From Xanthomonas rydalmerensis (GTDB taxonomy: Bacteria; Pseudomonadota; Gammaproteobacteria; Xanthomonadales; Xanthomonadaceae): a stretch of 64,000 nucleotides of DNA. The position numbers and the translations under genes were made by a program. Under the pieces are notes generated by a model, which was given only the letters and a program-made list of their open reading frames with translations, did no database searches and was not told the DNA's origin. Positions 27,466 to 37,106 of this stretch are shown here, piece by piece (positions within the stretch are counted from its first letter, which is position 1; each line of letters begins with the position of its first letter). The stretch spans positions 1,636,001 to 1,700,000 of the forward strand of contig NZ_CP126170.1 in the NCBI RefSeq assembly GCF_033170385.1, written 5' to 3'.

Positions 27466-28842
27466 ATGCCGCATCCGTCCGCGCCTGTCCCGCCCGCCGC
27501 CGCACCCGCCTTGCGCCATGCGCTGAAACCGCGGCAACTGATCATGATGGGATTGGGCAGCGCGATCGGCGCCGGCCTGTTCCTGGGTTCCGGCGTCGGC
27601 GTGCACGCCGCGGGGCCGGCGGTGCTGATTTCCTACCTGGTCGCCGGCGCGCTGGTGATCATCGTGATGAACGCGCTGGGCGAGATGGCGGCGGCCAAGC
27701 CGGCCAGCGGCGCGTTCTCGGTGTACGCCGCCGACGCGATGGGGCCGACCGCCGGCGCCACCGTGGGCTGGCTGTGGTGGCTGCAACTGGTGATCGTGAT
27801 CGCAGCCGAGGCGGTGGGTGCCGCCGGCCTGCTGGCGACGGTGTGGCCGGGCTTGCCGGTGCCGCTGGCCGCGATCGCGTTCATGGCCGCGTTCACTGCG
27901 ATCAACCTGCTGGGCGTGCGCAACTTCGGCGAGTTCGAATTCTGGTTCGCCATCCTCAAGGTGGCGGCGATCGTCGGCTTCATCCTGGTCGGCGTGGCCT
28001 TGCTGGCCGGCTGGTTGCCCGGGGTGGCCTCGCCGGGCCTGTCCAACGTCACCGGCAACGGCGGCTTCGCGCCGAAGGGCATGGCCGGCATCGGCGCCGC
28101 GCTGCTGGTGGTGGTGTTCGCGTTCGGCGGCACCGAGATCGTGGCGGTGGCCGCGGCCGAGACCGCCGACCCGGAGCGCAGCATCGCCCGCGCCATCCGC
28201 ACCGTCGCTTGGCGCATCCTGGTGTTCTACATCGGCTCGCTGAGCGTGATCATCGCGGTGGTGCCATGGCAGAGCCAGGCGCTGAGTTCGCCGTTCGCGG
28301 CGGTGCTGCAGGTGGCCAACATCCCCGGCGCCGCCACCGGCATCACCCTGATCGCGGTGATCGCGCTGCTGTCGGCGCTCAACGCCAATCTGTACGGCGC
28401 CTCGCGGATGATCTTCTCGCTGGCCCAGCGCGGCGAAGCGCCGCGCGCACTGGCCGCGTCCAGTCGCCAACAGGTGCCGTGGCTGGCGGTGCTGGCCAGC
28501 GTGCTGTTCGGCTTCGTCGCCGCGGTGCTGGAGTTGCTGTATCCCAACCGGGTGCTGCCGGTGCTGCTGAACATCGTCGGCGCCACCTGCCTGTTGGTGT
28601 GGACGATCTCGCTGCTGTCGCAGTTGATCCTGCGCGCGCGCGCCGACCGCGCCGGCACCCGCCTGCCGTTCCGCATGCGCGGCTATCCGGTGCTCACCGT
28701 GCTGGCGCTGGCGATCCTGGCGCTGATCTTCGGCCTGCTGGTGGCCTCGCCGGACACCCGCGCGCAGTTCCTGTCGATGGCGGCGCTGACTGCGGTCATC
28801 GCACTGGTCAGTGGCGTGGCGCGGCGGTTGCGCGCGGGGTAG
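27466..28842 (+). CDS. APC-superfamily amino acid permease
   Basis: A 458-residue inner-membrane transporter with about 12 hydrophobic segments. TM1 carries the family motif IMMGLGSAIGAGLFLGSG. The second helix region ends in NALGEMAAAKPASGAFSVYA, and the FAFGGTEIVAVAAAETADPE segment matches amino-acid/proton symporters of the AAT group (GABA, proline or aromatic amino acid permeases). Substrate cannot be set from sequence. The start is the ATG of MPHPSAP; upstream codons in frame lie in intergenic DNA. Confidence 0.88.
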   Translation: MPHPSAPVPPAAAPALRHALKPRQLIMMGLGSAIGAGLFLGSGVGVHAAGPAVLISYLVAGALVIIVMNALGEMAAAKPASGAFSVYAADAMGPTAGATVGWLWWLQLVIVIAAEAVGAAGLLATVWPGLPVPLAAIAFMAAFTAINLLGVRNFGEFEFWFAILKVAAIVGFILVGVALLAGWLPGVASPGLSNVTGNGGFAPKGMAGIGAALLVVVFAFGGTEIVAVAAAETADPERSIARAIRTVAWRILVFYIGSLSVIIAVVPWQSQALSSPFAAVLQVANIPGAATGITLIAVIALLSALNANLYGASRMIFSLAQRGEAPRALAASSRQQVPWLAVLASVLFGFVAAVLELLYPNRVLPVLLNIVGATCLLVWTISLLSQLILRARADRAGTRLPFRMRGYPVLTVLALAILALIFGLLVASPDTRAQFLSMAALTAVIALVSGVARRLRAG

Positions 28843-29315
28843 GGGGCGCTAGCCGTCAGGGCGCCAAGCCATCGTTCGAGGGATGTCGGTCCCGGCAGCT
28901 TGCGACGACCGGACGACGCGCGCGTCGCGACGGAGTAACGCGCTTTGCCGCGACCGAACCGGAGACGTCGTGACATCCTCGTAGGAGCGGCTTCAGCCGC
29001 GACGGGCTTTACCTGGAATGCTTGTCGCGGCTGAAGCCGCTCTTACTACACGGGCTGCGTGCTGCCGGAGAGGCGGCGCTTGTTTCTCCTGTGGTGGGAG
29101 CAACCGTCGCAGGCGTCCGCGGCCGCCTGTCGCGGCTGAAGCCGCTCCTACAGGGGAATTTCGGCGAACTGTCGGGGTTGTCGTAGGAGCGGCTTCAGCC
29201 GCGACGCGTTGCGGTAGAGGCCGCCGGGTCCAACCCGTGGTCGCTGCAGGTCAGTGCCTGGGCGACCGTTCCGGGGCTTGGCGCCAGGGCAGTCCACGAC
29301 GTGGGCGCGCGCCAC
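28843..29315. repeat. Cluster of GTAGGAGCGGCTTCAGCC repeat copies
   Basis: This 473-bp gap between the permease and the convergent transporter holds several copies of one repeat. A full inverted pair lies at 28981-29046, a single right arm (GTCGCGGCTGAAGCCGCTCC) at 29129-29151 and a single left arm (GTAGGAGCGGCTTCAGCC) at 29183-29205. No gene was found. Confidence 0.8.
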
Positions 29316-30584
29316 TCAGCCCAGCAGCAGGCGCGCGCCCAGCGCGCACAGCAGCGCCGGCGGCATCACCAGTGCGCCGACCTTGAGGAAGCGCCAGAAG
29401 CCCACGTCCTCGCCTTCGCGGCGGATCGCGGTCAGCCACAGGATGGTCGCCAGCGAGCCGGTGATCGACAGGTTCGGGCCCAGGTCCACGCCGATCAGCA
29501 GCGCGTCCACCACCAACTGCGGCGGTTGCGCCTGGGCGACGGTGGTGCTGGCGATCAGGCCGGCCGGCAGGTTGTTCATCAGGTTGGAGCCGAACGCCAG
29601 CAGCGTGCCGGCGATGCCAGCGGTGGCCTGCGGCGAGTGCGCAGCGGCGTCGGCCAGGGTGCGCGCGAGCAGGCCGATCACGCCGGTGCGCGACAGTGCT
29701 TCCACCAGCACGAACAGCCCGGCCACCAGCGGCAGCACCGACCACGACACCGCCTTGGCCATCGGCAGCGGCGACTGCCGGCCGCCCAGGCAGACCACGC
29801 CGAGGGTGGCCAGGCCGGCCAGGCAGGTCGGCAGGCCGAGGTCCAGGCCGAGCGCGGAGACGCCGACCAACAGCACCGCCGTGGCGAGGATGCCGACCAG
29901 GGCGAAGGTGCCGCCGCGGGTCAGCGGCACCGTGTCCACGCGCGCGGCGCAGCGGCCGGTCAGGTCCTTGCGTTCGGCCCAGCGCAGCATCACGAAGGTC
30001 ACGCCGATCGCCAGCAGCGACGGCAGCGCGAACGCGGCCATCCACGCGCCGAGCGTTGGCATCTTCCCGCCGTACAGCACCAAGTTGGCGGGGTTGGAGA
30101 TCGGCAGCACGAAGCTGGCGGCGTTGGCGATCAGCGCGCAGGCGAACAGCAGCGGCAGCGGCTTGGCCCCGGCCTTGCGTGCGGCCGCGTACACCGCCGG
30201 GGTCAGCACAACCGCGGTGGCGTCGTTGGACAGGAACGCGGTGACCACGATGCCGACGCCGAACACCAGCGCGAACAGGCGCTGGGTCGAACCCTTGGCC
30301 AGGTTCACCGCATGCATCGCCACCCAGTCGAACAGGCCTTCGGCGCGTGCGGTTTCCGACAGCAGCATCATGCCGATCAGGAACAGATAGACGTCCAGGC
30401 CCTTCAGTACCGCTTGCCAGGCCTCGCCGCCGGGCATCAGCCCCAGCGCCATCAGCAGCAGCGCCCCACCGACCGCCCAGCACGCCTCCGGCAGCTTGAA
30501 CGGCCGCGTGATCACCCCGGCGGTGGCCAGCGCGCAGATGCCCCAGGTGGCGACATTCGCCGTGTTCGCGCCGGGCATGCTCAT
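29316..30584 (-). CDS. ArsB/SLC13-type anion transporter
   Basis: A 422-residue membrane protein with about 11 hydrophobic segments in two related halves, as in the ion-transporter superfamily that includes ArsB and NhaD. FLSNDATAVVLTPAVYAA in the first half and GSNLMNNLPAGLIAS in the second are the paired signature helices. Xanthomonas homologues are often labelled arsenic transporters, but no arsC or arsR lies nearby, so arsenite as substrate is only a guess. It opens with MSMPG; the Met two codons further on is an equal candidate start. Confidence 0.82.
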   Translation of the reverse strand: MSMPGANTANVATWGICALATAGVITRPFKLPEACWAVGGALLLMALGLMPGGEAWQAVLKGLDVYLFLIGMMLLSETARAEGLFDWVAMHAVNLAKGSTQRLFALVFGVGIVVTAFLSNDATAVVLTPAVYAAARKAGAKPLPLLFACALIANAASFVLPISNPANLVLYGGKMPTLGAWMAAFALPSLLAIGVTFVMLRWAERKDLTGRCAARVDTVPLTRGGTFALVGILATAVLLVGVSALGLDLGLPTCLAGLATLGVVCLGGRQSPLPMAKAVSWSVLPLVAGLFVLVEALSRTGVIGLLARTLADAAAHSPQATAGIAGTLLAFGSNLMNNLPAGLIASTTVAQAQPPQLVVDALLIGVDLGPNLSITGSLATILWLTAIRREGEDVGFWRFLKVGALVMPPALLCALGARLLLG

Positions 30585-31073
30585 GCCGCCGCTGCCTTGG
30601 CGTGGGCGCGAAGGCGCATGCGCGAAGGTGCCGCGGGAGTGGGGCAGGGGAAGGCAGTGAGGGAGGGCACGGGCATGGGGCGTCGGGCAGCGGAGTCCGA
30701 GGGGCGTGCAGGATAGCAGCGGGGCAGGCGCAACCCTGGCCCGTGTGAGCGGCCTGGCGCTCGCGGTTTAGCTTGCGTAGACGCGCACGGCGTGGCGTGT
30801 TCGCACATCGGCCTCGCGACGCTATGTGACGCGACGCGACGCGACGCAGTGCGGTCGGCGCGCCCCGCATGCCGCGGAACGGACGGCCGCGTCCTCGGCA
30901 CGCGCGGCCAACGCGCGTCGCATGCCGGTAGGCGAGTGGCTGGCATCGTCCTTTGCCAGCCGCGATCGTGGCTGATTCCGAATGGCGCGATGCGAGATCT
31001 CCTTGACGTTCGCCCGCTTCATCCTCGGTGCGCCGCCCAAGGGACGCCAGACACGCGTCGCACTGCGGTGCGG
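30585..31073. other. Intergenic region with a short GCGAC tandem repeat
   Basis: This 489-bp gap has no supported gene. At 30827-30847 it contains a small run of the pentamer GCGAC (three full units plus part units). Short frames crossing it look random. The minus-strand transporter promoter should lie near 30600-30800 but was not pinned down. Confidence 0.4.
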
Positions 31074-31523
31074 CTATCCCAGATGGCGCGCAATCCATCC
31101 TTGCACGAACGCCACCGGCCCGATCCGTGGCGGCGGCGTCAGCCCGGCGCTGCGCACGAAGCCGGTGGCGGCTTGGGCCAGCGCCTGATTGGCGCGGCGC
31201 AGGGCCTGCTGCGCGGCTGCCTGCTGCTGGCGCAACTGCACCAAGTGCAGCGAGGGCCGCCCGGGCGGCGCGAACTTCTGGTCGCGGCGCAGCGCGTCGG
31301 CGGACAGGCCGGTGGCCTGGGTGGCGTGGTCCACGGCATCCAGCGCATCCAGCACCTGCAACAGCCAGCGTCCGCTGTCGCTGAGCTGCAGTGCCGCGGG
31401 GTCGTCGCGTGCCGGCACCAGCAGCGGTGGAATCGCCGCGCCGGCGATCGCCGCGGCGCTCGGGTCCAGGCCGCGCAGGTGGGCGTGGAAAACGGACTGC
31501 GATGAGGAAAGGGCGGTGGCCAT
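31074..31523 (-). CDS. Hypothetical protein
   Basis: A 149-residue soluble protein I do not recognise, without signal peptide or membrane segment. It is rich in Ala, Gln and Leu and is probably mostly helical, with a coiled-coil-like stretch around residues 90-120 (QQQAAAQQALRRANQAL) and a short GLTPPPRIGPVAFVQGW end. Its composition matches the host genome, which supports a real gene. The start was placed at MATALSSSQ because the longer frame upstream runs through a repeat and an opposing gene. Function unknown. Confidence 0.6.
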   Translation of the reverse strand: MATALSSSQSVFHAHLRGLDPSAAAIAGAAIPPLLVPARDDPAALQLSDSGRWLLQVLDALDAVDHATQATGLSADALRRDQKFAPPGRPSLHLVQLRQQQAAAQQALRRANQALAQAATGFVRSAGLTPPPRIGPVAFVQGWIARHLG

Positions 31524-31860
31524 GCCTAACCTGTGCACGAAAGCGCGGACTGTACGCGGTTTGGTGGGGTGCTGCGCAGGCAGCGACGACGCGTTGGCGC
31601 CAATCGCCGTGGACGCCCCTGTCGGCGAACGCTGAGCCTGGCGTCGATGCAGCCTGGCTTGCACAGCCTGGCGTTGGCCGCGCGCCGCGTCGCATGCCGA
31701 GCGCCACGGGTTTTTTTGTGGGAGGGACTTCAGTCCCGACGCGGTTGGGGTCAGACGTCGGGACTGAAATCCCTCCCACAAGGATGCGGCGTAGGACTGA
31801 GGGCAAAACGCCGTAAGCGCATGCTTGCTACCCGATCGCGCAGCCTTTCCTGGAAACGGC
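31524..31860. other. Intergenic region with a GTGGGAGGGACTTCAG repeat
   Basis: This 337-bp gap contains an inverted repeat at 31718-31781 (GTGGGAGGGACTTCAGTCCC facing GTCGGGACTGAAATCCCTCC). It is preceded by a run of seven T on the plus strand. No gene was found. Confidence 0.6.
31718..31781. repeat. GTGGGAGGGACTTCAG inverted repeat element
   Basis: Facing arms GTGGGAGGGACTTCAGTCCC and GTCGGGACTGAAATCCCTCC are separated by a short spacer. It is the same family as the copies at 97-122, 269-293 and 405-431. Diverged single arms occur at 34430 and 46947. Confidence 0.85.
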
Positions 31861-32679
31861 TTACTTGTCGGCGGTGGTCTCGTTGCCGGTGTCGCTGCGC
31901 TTCTGCGCGAACAGCCACTGCCACATCTTCGGATCGCGATAGGTGGCGTCCCAGGCGTTGTGGTTGCCCTGCGGGTACTCGGTGTAGCGCACGTCGGCGT
32001 CGAGGTTCTTGAAGGCACGGACGATCTTGCGGTCGTCGTGCGGCAGCACCACGTCGTCCTGGGCGCCATGGAAGATCCAGACCGGCACGTGCCGCAGGCG
32101 CTGCGCCAGGGCGCTGTAGGGATCGGCCAGATACGCCACCGGCGTCACCACCAGGTACTCGCGGTCCTCGTGCGGGGACAGGATCGCGCCGCAGATCGGC
32201 ACCAGCGCGGCGAAGCGTTGCGGCTGCTTCAAGGCGATTTCCCAGGTGCCGTAGCCTCCCATGGACATGCCGGTGAGGTAGGTGCGCTGCGGGTCGCCGT
32301 TGAACTCGGCGCTGCTGTCGTCCAGTGCCTGCAGTGCCATGGTCGCGTTGGCGCCGTTCCATTCTTCGCCGTCGGGCGCCTGCGGCATCACCACCAGGGC
32401 CGGGAAATCGGCAAGGTGGCGGCGCAGGTACGGACCCAGCCCGGCCGTGGTCTGGTCGCGGCCATCGTCGCCGCGCTCGCCCGACCCGTGCAGGAACAGC
32501 ACCACCGGCACTGGGCCCTGGCGATGCGCCGGCGCCGGCACGAACACCTGGTAGCGGTAGACGCGCCCGTCGAGGGTGAGCTGGCGGCTGACGAAGTGGC
32601 CAGTGGCCGGGTCGCTGGGCAAGCTGCTGCATCCGACCATCGACAGGCACAGCAGAAGCAGCAACGAACGCATCGACAT
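31861..32679 (-). CDS. Lipoprotein alpha/beta-hydrolase (esterase/peptidase-like)
   Basis: A 272-residue lipoprotein: hydrophobic signal with lipobox LSMVGC (Cys17). The hydrolase core shows the oxyanion strand VVLFLHGSGERGDDG and the nucleophile elbow GMSMGG. Likely catalytic Asp lies in HGAQDDVV and likely catalytic His in GNHNAWDATY. It resembles predicted esterases of the dienelactone hydrolase/prolyl oligopeptidase group; the substrate is unknown. A tight MSM start was chosen because the frame upstream runs past the signal peptide. The final residues (NETTADK) follow directly after the last core helix. Confidence 0.87.
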   Translation of the reverse strand: MSMRSLLLLLCLSMVGCSSLPSDPATGHFVSRQLTLDGRVYRYQVFVPAPAHRQGPVPVVLFLHGSGERGDDGRDQTTAGLGPYLRRHLADFPALVVMPQAPDGEEWNGANATMALQALDDSSAEFNGDPQRTYLTGMSMGGYGTWEIALKQPQRFAALVPICGAILSPHEDREYLVVTPVAYLADPYSALAQRLRHVPVWIFHGAQDDVVLPHDDRKIVRAFKNLDADVRYTEYPQGNHNAWDATYRDPKMWQWLFAQKRSDTGNETTADK

Positions 32680-32902
32680 GGCCGGCCCTCGGATGGGAAG
32701 GCCGCAGTATCGTGGGCTGGGCGTCTCCACCACAACCCGGGCAGGGGGAGCGGACATGCGCCAGTCAGCCGCCGGCCGCGGCGCGTGCTGGTGCGACAGG
32801 CCTGCCGCGTACCGGGCGGATGGCGGGATCTGCGCCGCGCGGATCACCGTTGCTGTGTCGCACGGCGGGCCGGCGGAACCGCCCCCGCCGCACGGACACG
32901 CC

Positions 32903-34261
32903 CTACAGCAGGACCAGGGTGGCCAGGCCGAGGAAGCTGAGGAAGCCCATCACGTCGGTCAGCGTGGTCAGGATCACTCCGCCGGCCAGCGCCGGATCGA
33001 AGCCCAGGCGCTTGAGCGTCAACGGCACCAGCACGCCGCCGAGGGCGGCGGTGAGCAGGTTGATGGTCAGCGCCGAACCGATCACCAGCGACAGCAGCGG
33101 CTGCTTGAACCACAGCAGCACGATCAGGCCCAGGCCGATGCCCAGAGACAGGCCGTTGATCAGCGCCACCGTCAGCTCCTTGCGCAGCAGCACGCCGACG
33201 TTGGACGCGCCGATCTGGCCCAGCGCCAGGCCGCGCACCATCAGCGCCAGCACCTGGGTGCCGGCGTTGCCGCCCATGCCGGCCACGATCGGCATCAACG
33301 CGGCCAGCGCCACCAGTTTGGCGATGGTGCCCTCGAACTGGCTGACCACGCTGGAGGCGATGAAGGCGGTGCCCAGGTTGATCGTCAGCCAGATCAGGCG
33401 GCGCCGGAACGCGCGCCGCACCGGGCTGAACAGGTCTTCGTCCTCGTCCAGACCGGCGGCGCTCATCGCCTGGTGCTCGGCCTGATCGCGGATGATGTCG
33501 ACCACGTCGTCGATGGTGATGCGGCCGAGCAGAATGTTGTTGTCGTCCACCACCGGCGCGGAGATCCAGTCGTGGTCGGAGAACTGCCGCGCGACCTCGT
33601 CGGCGCCTTCGCCAACGTCGATGGCCGGCTGCTCGTCGTCGATCAGCCGGTTGATCGGGGTGGAGTCCTCGTGGGTCACCAGCGCCGCCAGCGACACCCG
33701 CCCCAGGTACTGGTGGCGACGGCTGACCACGAACAGGTGGTCGGTGTGGTCCGGCAGTTCGCCGCGCAGGCGCAGGTAGCGCAGCACCACGTCGACGTTG
33801 ACGTCGGCGCGCACGGTGACCACGTCCGGGTTCATCAGACGGCCGGCGCTGTCCTCGGGATACGACAGCACCTGCTCCAGCCGCTCGCGGTTCTCGCGGT
33901 CCATCGACTTGAGCACTTCGTCGATGACCGTGTCCGGCAGGTCCTCGACCAGGTTGGCGAGGTCGTCGATGTCCAGGTCTTCGACCGCGGCGACGATTTC
34001 GTCCGGGTCCATGTCCGCGAGCAGGCTCTCGCGCACTTCCTCGCCGACGTGGACCAACACCTCGCCGTCGTCTTCCGGATCGACCAGGCCCCACACCACC
34101 TCGCGCTTGCCCGGCGGCAGCGACTCCAGCAGGTTGCCGATCTCGGCCGGCGCCAGCGTATTGACCAGTCGCCGCACCGGACCCAGGCGCCCGCTGTCCA
34201 GCGCATCGGACAGCATGCGCAGCTGCCGCGCGGTCTTGTCGTGGCGGACGGCGTCGGCCAT
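32903..34261 (-). CDS. mgtE: Magnesium transporter MgtE
   Basis: A 452-residue Mg2+ channel. The N-terminal superhelical domain is rich in Leu and acidic residues (ADMDPDEIVAAVEDLDIDDLANLVEDL broken into repeats). Two CBS domains follow (LFVVSRRHQYLGRVSLAAL and APVVDDNNILLGRITIDDV), which sense cytosolic Mg2+. The C-terminal pore domain has five TM helices with the selectivity motif MPIVAGMGGNAGTQ. It is the last gene after the PTS cluster, separated from EI by a 375-bp repeat-bearing gap. Confidence 0.96.
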   Translation of the reverse strand: MADAVRHDKTARQLRMLSDALDSGRLGPVRRLVNTLAPAEIGNLLESLPPGKREVVWGLVDPEDDGEVLVHVGEEVRESLLADMDPDEIVAAVEDLDIDDLANLVEDLPDTVIDEVLKSMDRENRERLEQVLSYPEDSAGRLMNPDVVTVRADVNVDVVLRYLRLRGELPDHTDHLFVVSRRHQYLGRVSLAALVTHEDSTPINRLIDDEQPAIDVGEGADEVARQFSDHDWISAPVVDDNNILLGRITIDDVVDIIRDQAEHQAMSAAGLDEDEDLFSPVRRAFRRRLIWLTINLGTAFIASSVVSQFEGTIAKLVALAALMPIVAGMGGNAGTQVLALMVRGLALGQIGASNVGVLLRKELTVALINGLSLGIGLGLIVLLWFKQPLLSLVIGSALTINLLTAALGGVLVPLTLKRLGFDPALAGGVILTTLTDVMGFLSFLGLATLVLL

Positions 34262-34636
34262 GCGCTGCTCCCTTCGGTAGAGGCCGCGCTCCGGAGAAAC
34301 GCGGTCGGTCAGATGTTCATCCCAACATTATCGCCTGCATGTTGCGGGAAGCACAGTGGAAGGCCGGGATTGGGGAGGCGGGATTGGGGAGTCGATGCTT
34401 CTGCGCGAGCGTGAGGCGCTGCGCTCCTCTGTGGGCGGGGCTGAAGCCCCTGCCACAAAAAAGCGGCGGGGCAGGCGCTGTCGGAACCGTGCGGTTGCTG
34501 CCCAGAGGGTTGGCGATTTTTTCATCGAAGCGCGCGGCGCAGGATGCCGCAACCGGCATCCTTCAATCGAATCCCCGCGTTCCGCAGCCGAACGGCTTCA
34601 TCCCAATCCCCAATCCCGACTCCCCGATCCCGGCTC
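34262..34636. repeat. Repeat-bearing gap between EI and mgtE
   Basis: The outer arms are GGGATTGGGGAGGCGGGATT at about 34366 and its partner CCCAATCCCCAATCCCG at about 34602-34635, which can pair across the whole interval. Between them lies a compact GGCGGGGCTGAAGCCCC-type element at 34430-34457. No gene was found. The mgtE promoter should lie near 34270-34340 (minus strand), but no riboswitch-like structure was recognised. Confidence 0.7.
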
Positions 34637-36367
34637 TCACGCCAACCAGCGCTCGATGCCCTTGCGGTCGCGCGCCTGCAGCAGTTTGGCGCCGCGTTGG
34701 CGCAGGGACTGCAGGTCGCTGTCGCGGATCACCTGGCGCACTTCCAGCATCGTCGCCGGATGCAGGCTGAACTCGCGCAGTCCCAGCGCCAGCAGCATGG
34801 GGGTCAGCGCCGGGTCGCCGGCGATCTCGCCGCACACCGCCACCGGCTTGCCGTGGGCCTGGCCGGTGGCGATCACTTGCGCGATCAGCCGCAGCACCGC
34901 CGGATGCAGCGGCGAATACAACTCGGCCACCGCCTCGTTGTTGCGGTCGGCGGCGAGCAGGTACTGCACCAGGTCGTTGGTGCCGATCGACAGGAAGTCG
35001 ATGACGTCGATGAAGGTGTCCAGGGCGAGCGCCGCCGCCGGTACCTCGATCATCGCGCCGAGTTGCACCTGCTCGGCGATGGCATGGCCGTCACGGCGCA
35101 ACTGCGCGCCGATACGCTTGAGATGCCGGCGCATCGCCAGCAGTTCCTCGCGCGCGCTGACCATCGGCACCAGCACCCGCACCGGGCCGTAGGCGGAGGC
35201 GCGCAGCAGCGCACGCAACTGCGTATCGGAGACCTTGGGCCGGGCCAGCGACAGGCGCACGCCGCGCAGCCCCAGCGCCGGGTTTTCTTCGTTGCTCATG
35301 GTCAGGCCGGTGCGATCGGCCTTGTCCGCGCCCAGGTCCAGCGTGCGGATGGTCACCGGTCGGCCGCTCATGCCCAGCACCGCGTCGCGGTAGGTGTGGA
35401 ACTGTTCTTCCTCGTCGGGCAGGGCGTCGCGCTGCAGGAACAGGAATTCGGTGCGGTACAGGCCCAGGCCGTCGGCGCCGAGCGCGTGCGCGCGGGTGAC
35501 GTCGTCGCGCGACTCGGCGTTGGCCAGCAGGGTGATGTCCACGCCGTCGCGGGTCCGGCTGGGCTTGGAGCGCAGCTTCCCCAGGCTGCGCTGCAGCTTG
35601 ACCTGCTCGCGCACGCGGCTGCGATAGTCGCGCAGGTCGTCCGGGGTCGGATCGACCAGCACCGCGCCCTGGGTGCCGTCGATGATCAGCACGTCGCCGT
35701 CGTTGATCTTCTGCAATGCGTCGGCGACACCGACCACCAGCGGCAGGTGCAGGCTGCGGGCCAGGATCGCGCTGTGCGACAGGGTGCTGCCGGCGCTGGT
35801 GACGATGCCGACCACGCCCTGCGCCTGCAGTTGCGCCAGCTCCGACGGCGCCACGTTCTCGCACACCAGGATCTCGCCGGCCAGGCCTTCGCTGTCCGGC
35901 TGACGCTTCTGCAGGAACGCATGGATCCGCCCGATCACATGGTCCAGATCGTCCATGCGGCTCTTCAGGTAGGCGTCTTCCATGTCGTCGAACACGGTCG
36001 CCAGGCGGTCGCGCTGCAGGCGCAGCGCGTAGTCGGCGCTGTAGCGGCCGGTGCGGATCAGTTCGTCCAGGCCGTGCAGCAGTTCCGGGTCGTCGAGCAG
36101 CAGCGCGTGCAGGTCGAGGAATTCGCCGACCTCCTTGGCCAGGGCGCCGTGCAGGCGCTGGCGCAGGCCGTGCATCTCCTCGCGCGCGGCGTCCACCGCC
36201 CGGTGCAGGCGATCGAGTTCCTCGGGAATCTGCGCGGCGGCGATGCGTTGCTCGGCCACCTCCAGCGCATGCGGCAGGCGCACCCGCGCGCGGCCCAGGG
36301 CATTGCCGCGCGAGGCGCCATGGCCGGCGATGCGCACGCTCACCGCGCGTGCCCCGTGCGGCGGCAC
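34637..36367 (-). CDS. ptsI: Phosphoenolpyruvate-protein phosphotransferase (PTS enzyme I)
   Basis: Transfers phosphate from PEP to HPr. The 576-residue length equals canonical EI, and there is no N-terminal GAF domain, so it is not the PtsP (EI-Ntr) type. It opens with IAGHGASRGNALGRA. The active-site His lies in GSTLSHSAILAR. The PEP-binding barrel shows GLGLYRTEFLF, IRTLDLGADK, SIGTNDLVQY and AVCGEIAGD. It follows HPr by 34 bp in the cluster EIIA-HPr-EI. It is probably the entry enzyme for a regulatory PTS, as no sugar permease is encoded here. Confidence 0.95.
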   Translation of the reverse strand: MPPHGARAVSVRIAGHGASRGNALGRARVRLPHALEVAEQRIAAAQIPEELDRLHRAVDAAREEMHGLRQRLHGALAKEVGEFLDLHALLLDDPELLHGLDELIRTGRYSADYALRLQRDRLATVFDDMEDAYLKSRMDDLDHVIGRIHAFLQKRQPDSEGLAGEILVCENVAPSELAQLQAQGVVGIVTSAGSTLSHSAILARSLHLPLVVGVADALQKINDGDVLIIDGTQGAVLVDPTPDDLRDYRSRVREQVKLQRSLGKLRSKPSRTRDGVDITLLANAESRDDVTRAHALGADGLGLYRTEFLFLQRDALPDEEEQFHTYRDAVLGMSGRPVTIRTLDLGADKADRTGLTMSNEENPALGLRGVRLSLARPKVSDTQLRALLRASAYGPVRVLVPMVSAREELLAMRRHLKRIGAQLRRDGHAIAEQVQLGAMIEVPAAALALDTFIDVIDFLSIGTNDLVQYLLAADRNNEAVAELYSPLHPAVLRLIAQVIATGQAHGKPVAVCGEIAGDPALTPMLLALGLREFSLHPATMLEVRQVIRDSDLQSLRQRGAKLLQARDRKGIERWLA

Positions 36368-36401
36368 CGCGTCCCTGCCTGCGGCCGCCGGCGGCGCATG
36401 C

Positions 36402-36671
36402 TCAGCTGTCCTCGTCGAAGCGCCGCTCGAACAGGTCGACCACGGCCTTGAGTGCCTCGGCTTCGTCGGCGCCGTCCACCCGCACCGTCACCGGCGTGCC
36501 CTGTGCGGCGGCCAGCAGCATCACGCCCATGATGCTCTTGGCGTTGACCTCGCGGCCCTTGGCCGCCAGCGTGGCATTGCAACGGAACGAAGACAGCGTC
36601 TGCACCAGCTTGGCAGTGGCGCGGGCGTGCAGGCCGAGGCGATTGGAGACCAGCAGTTCGCGTTCAAGCAT
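36402..36671 (-). CDS. ptsH: PTS phosphocarrier HPr
   Basis: An 89-residue phosphocarrier. His15 in NRLGLHARAT is the site phosphorylated by EI. Ser46 in NAKSIMGVM is the HPr kinase/phosphorylase target and is conserved, which matters because hprK lies in the same cluster. Length is standard. It overlaps the upstream EIIA gene by 8 bp. The name ptsO or npr would also be defensible because the context is a nitrogen-type regulatory PTS. Confidence 0.94.
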   Translation of the reverse strand: MLERELLVSNRLGLHARATAKLVQTLSSFRCNATLAAKGREVNAKSIMGVMLLAAAQGTPVTVRVDGADEAEALKAVVDLFERRFDEDS

Positions 36672-37056
36672 CGTCGATCACCACGCCGTTGCGCGAGCCG
36701 GCTGCCGCGGTCGCGGGCAACTGCTCCAGTCCTTGTTCGGGATAATTCATGATCCGTAGCAGCATCGGCAGACTCAACGCCGAAACGCGCCGCACCGGCG
36801 TGCCCAGGCGTGCCAGCCGTGCGGCGAGGTTGCTCGGGCTGGCCCCGTACAGATCCGTCACCACCAGCACGCCATCGCCGTCGTCCACCCGCCGCAACGC
36901 GGCCGACGCCTGCGGCAGCAGTGTGTCGAGGTCCGCGTCGAACGGCACCTCAAAGGCTTCGGTTTTCAGCGGCAGCTGCCGCAACAGCCGGGTCGCCACG
37001 CTTAGCAGCGCGGCGCCGATTCCAGGGTGGGTGATGAGGAGAATGCCACAGGCCAT
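36664..37056 (-). CDS. PTS EIIA component, mannose/fructose family
   Basis: A 130-residue soluble EIIA of the mannose superfamily. The phospho-acceptor is His10 in ILLITHPGIG. VLVVTDLYGASPSNLA and the RVSALSLPMLLRIMN helix match the family. No EIIB, EIIC or EIID partners are in the window, so it probably has a signalling rather than a transport role. It overlaps HPr by 8 bp. A heptamer repeat element separates it from rapZ upstream. Confidence 0.92.
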   Translation of the reverse strand: MACGILLITHPGIGAALLSVATRLLRQLPLKTEAFEVPFDADLDTLLPQASAALRRVDDGDGVLVVTDLYGASPSNLAARLARLGTPVRRVSALSLPMLLRIMNYPEQGLEQLPATAAAGSRNGVVIDDA

Positions 37057-37106
37057 GGGAGAACGTTAACAGGTCAGGCAGGGCGCAGGGAATGGCTGTG
37101 GGGAGC

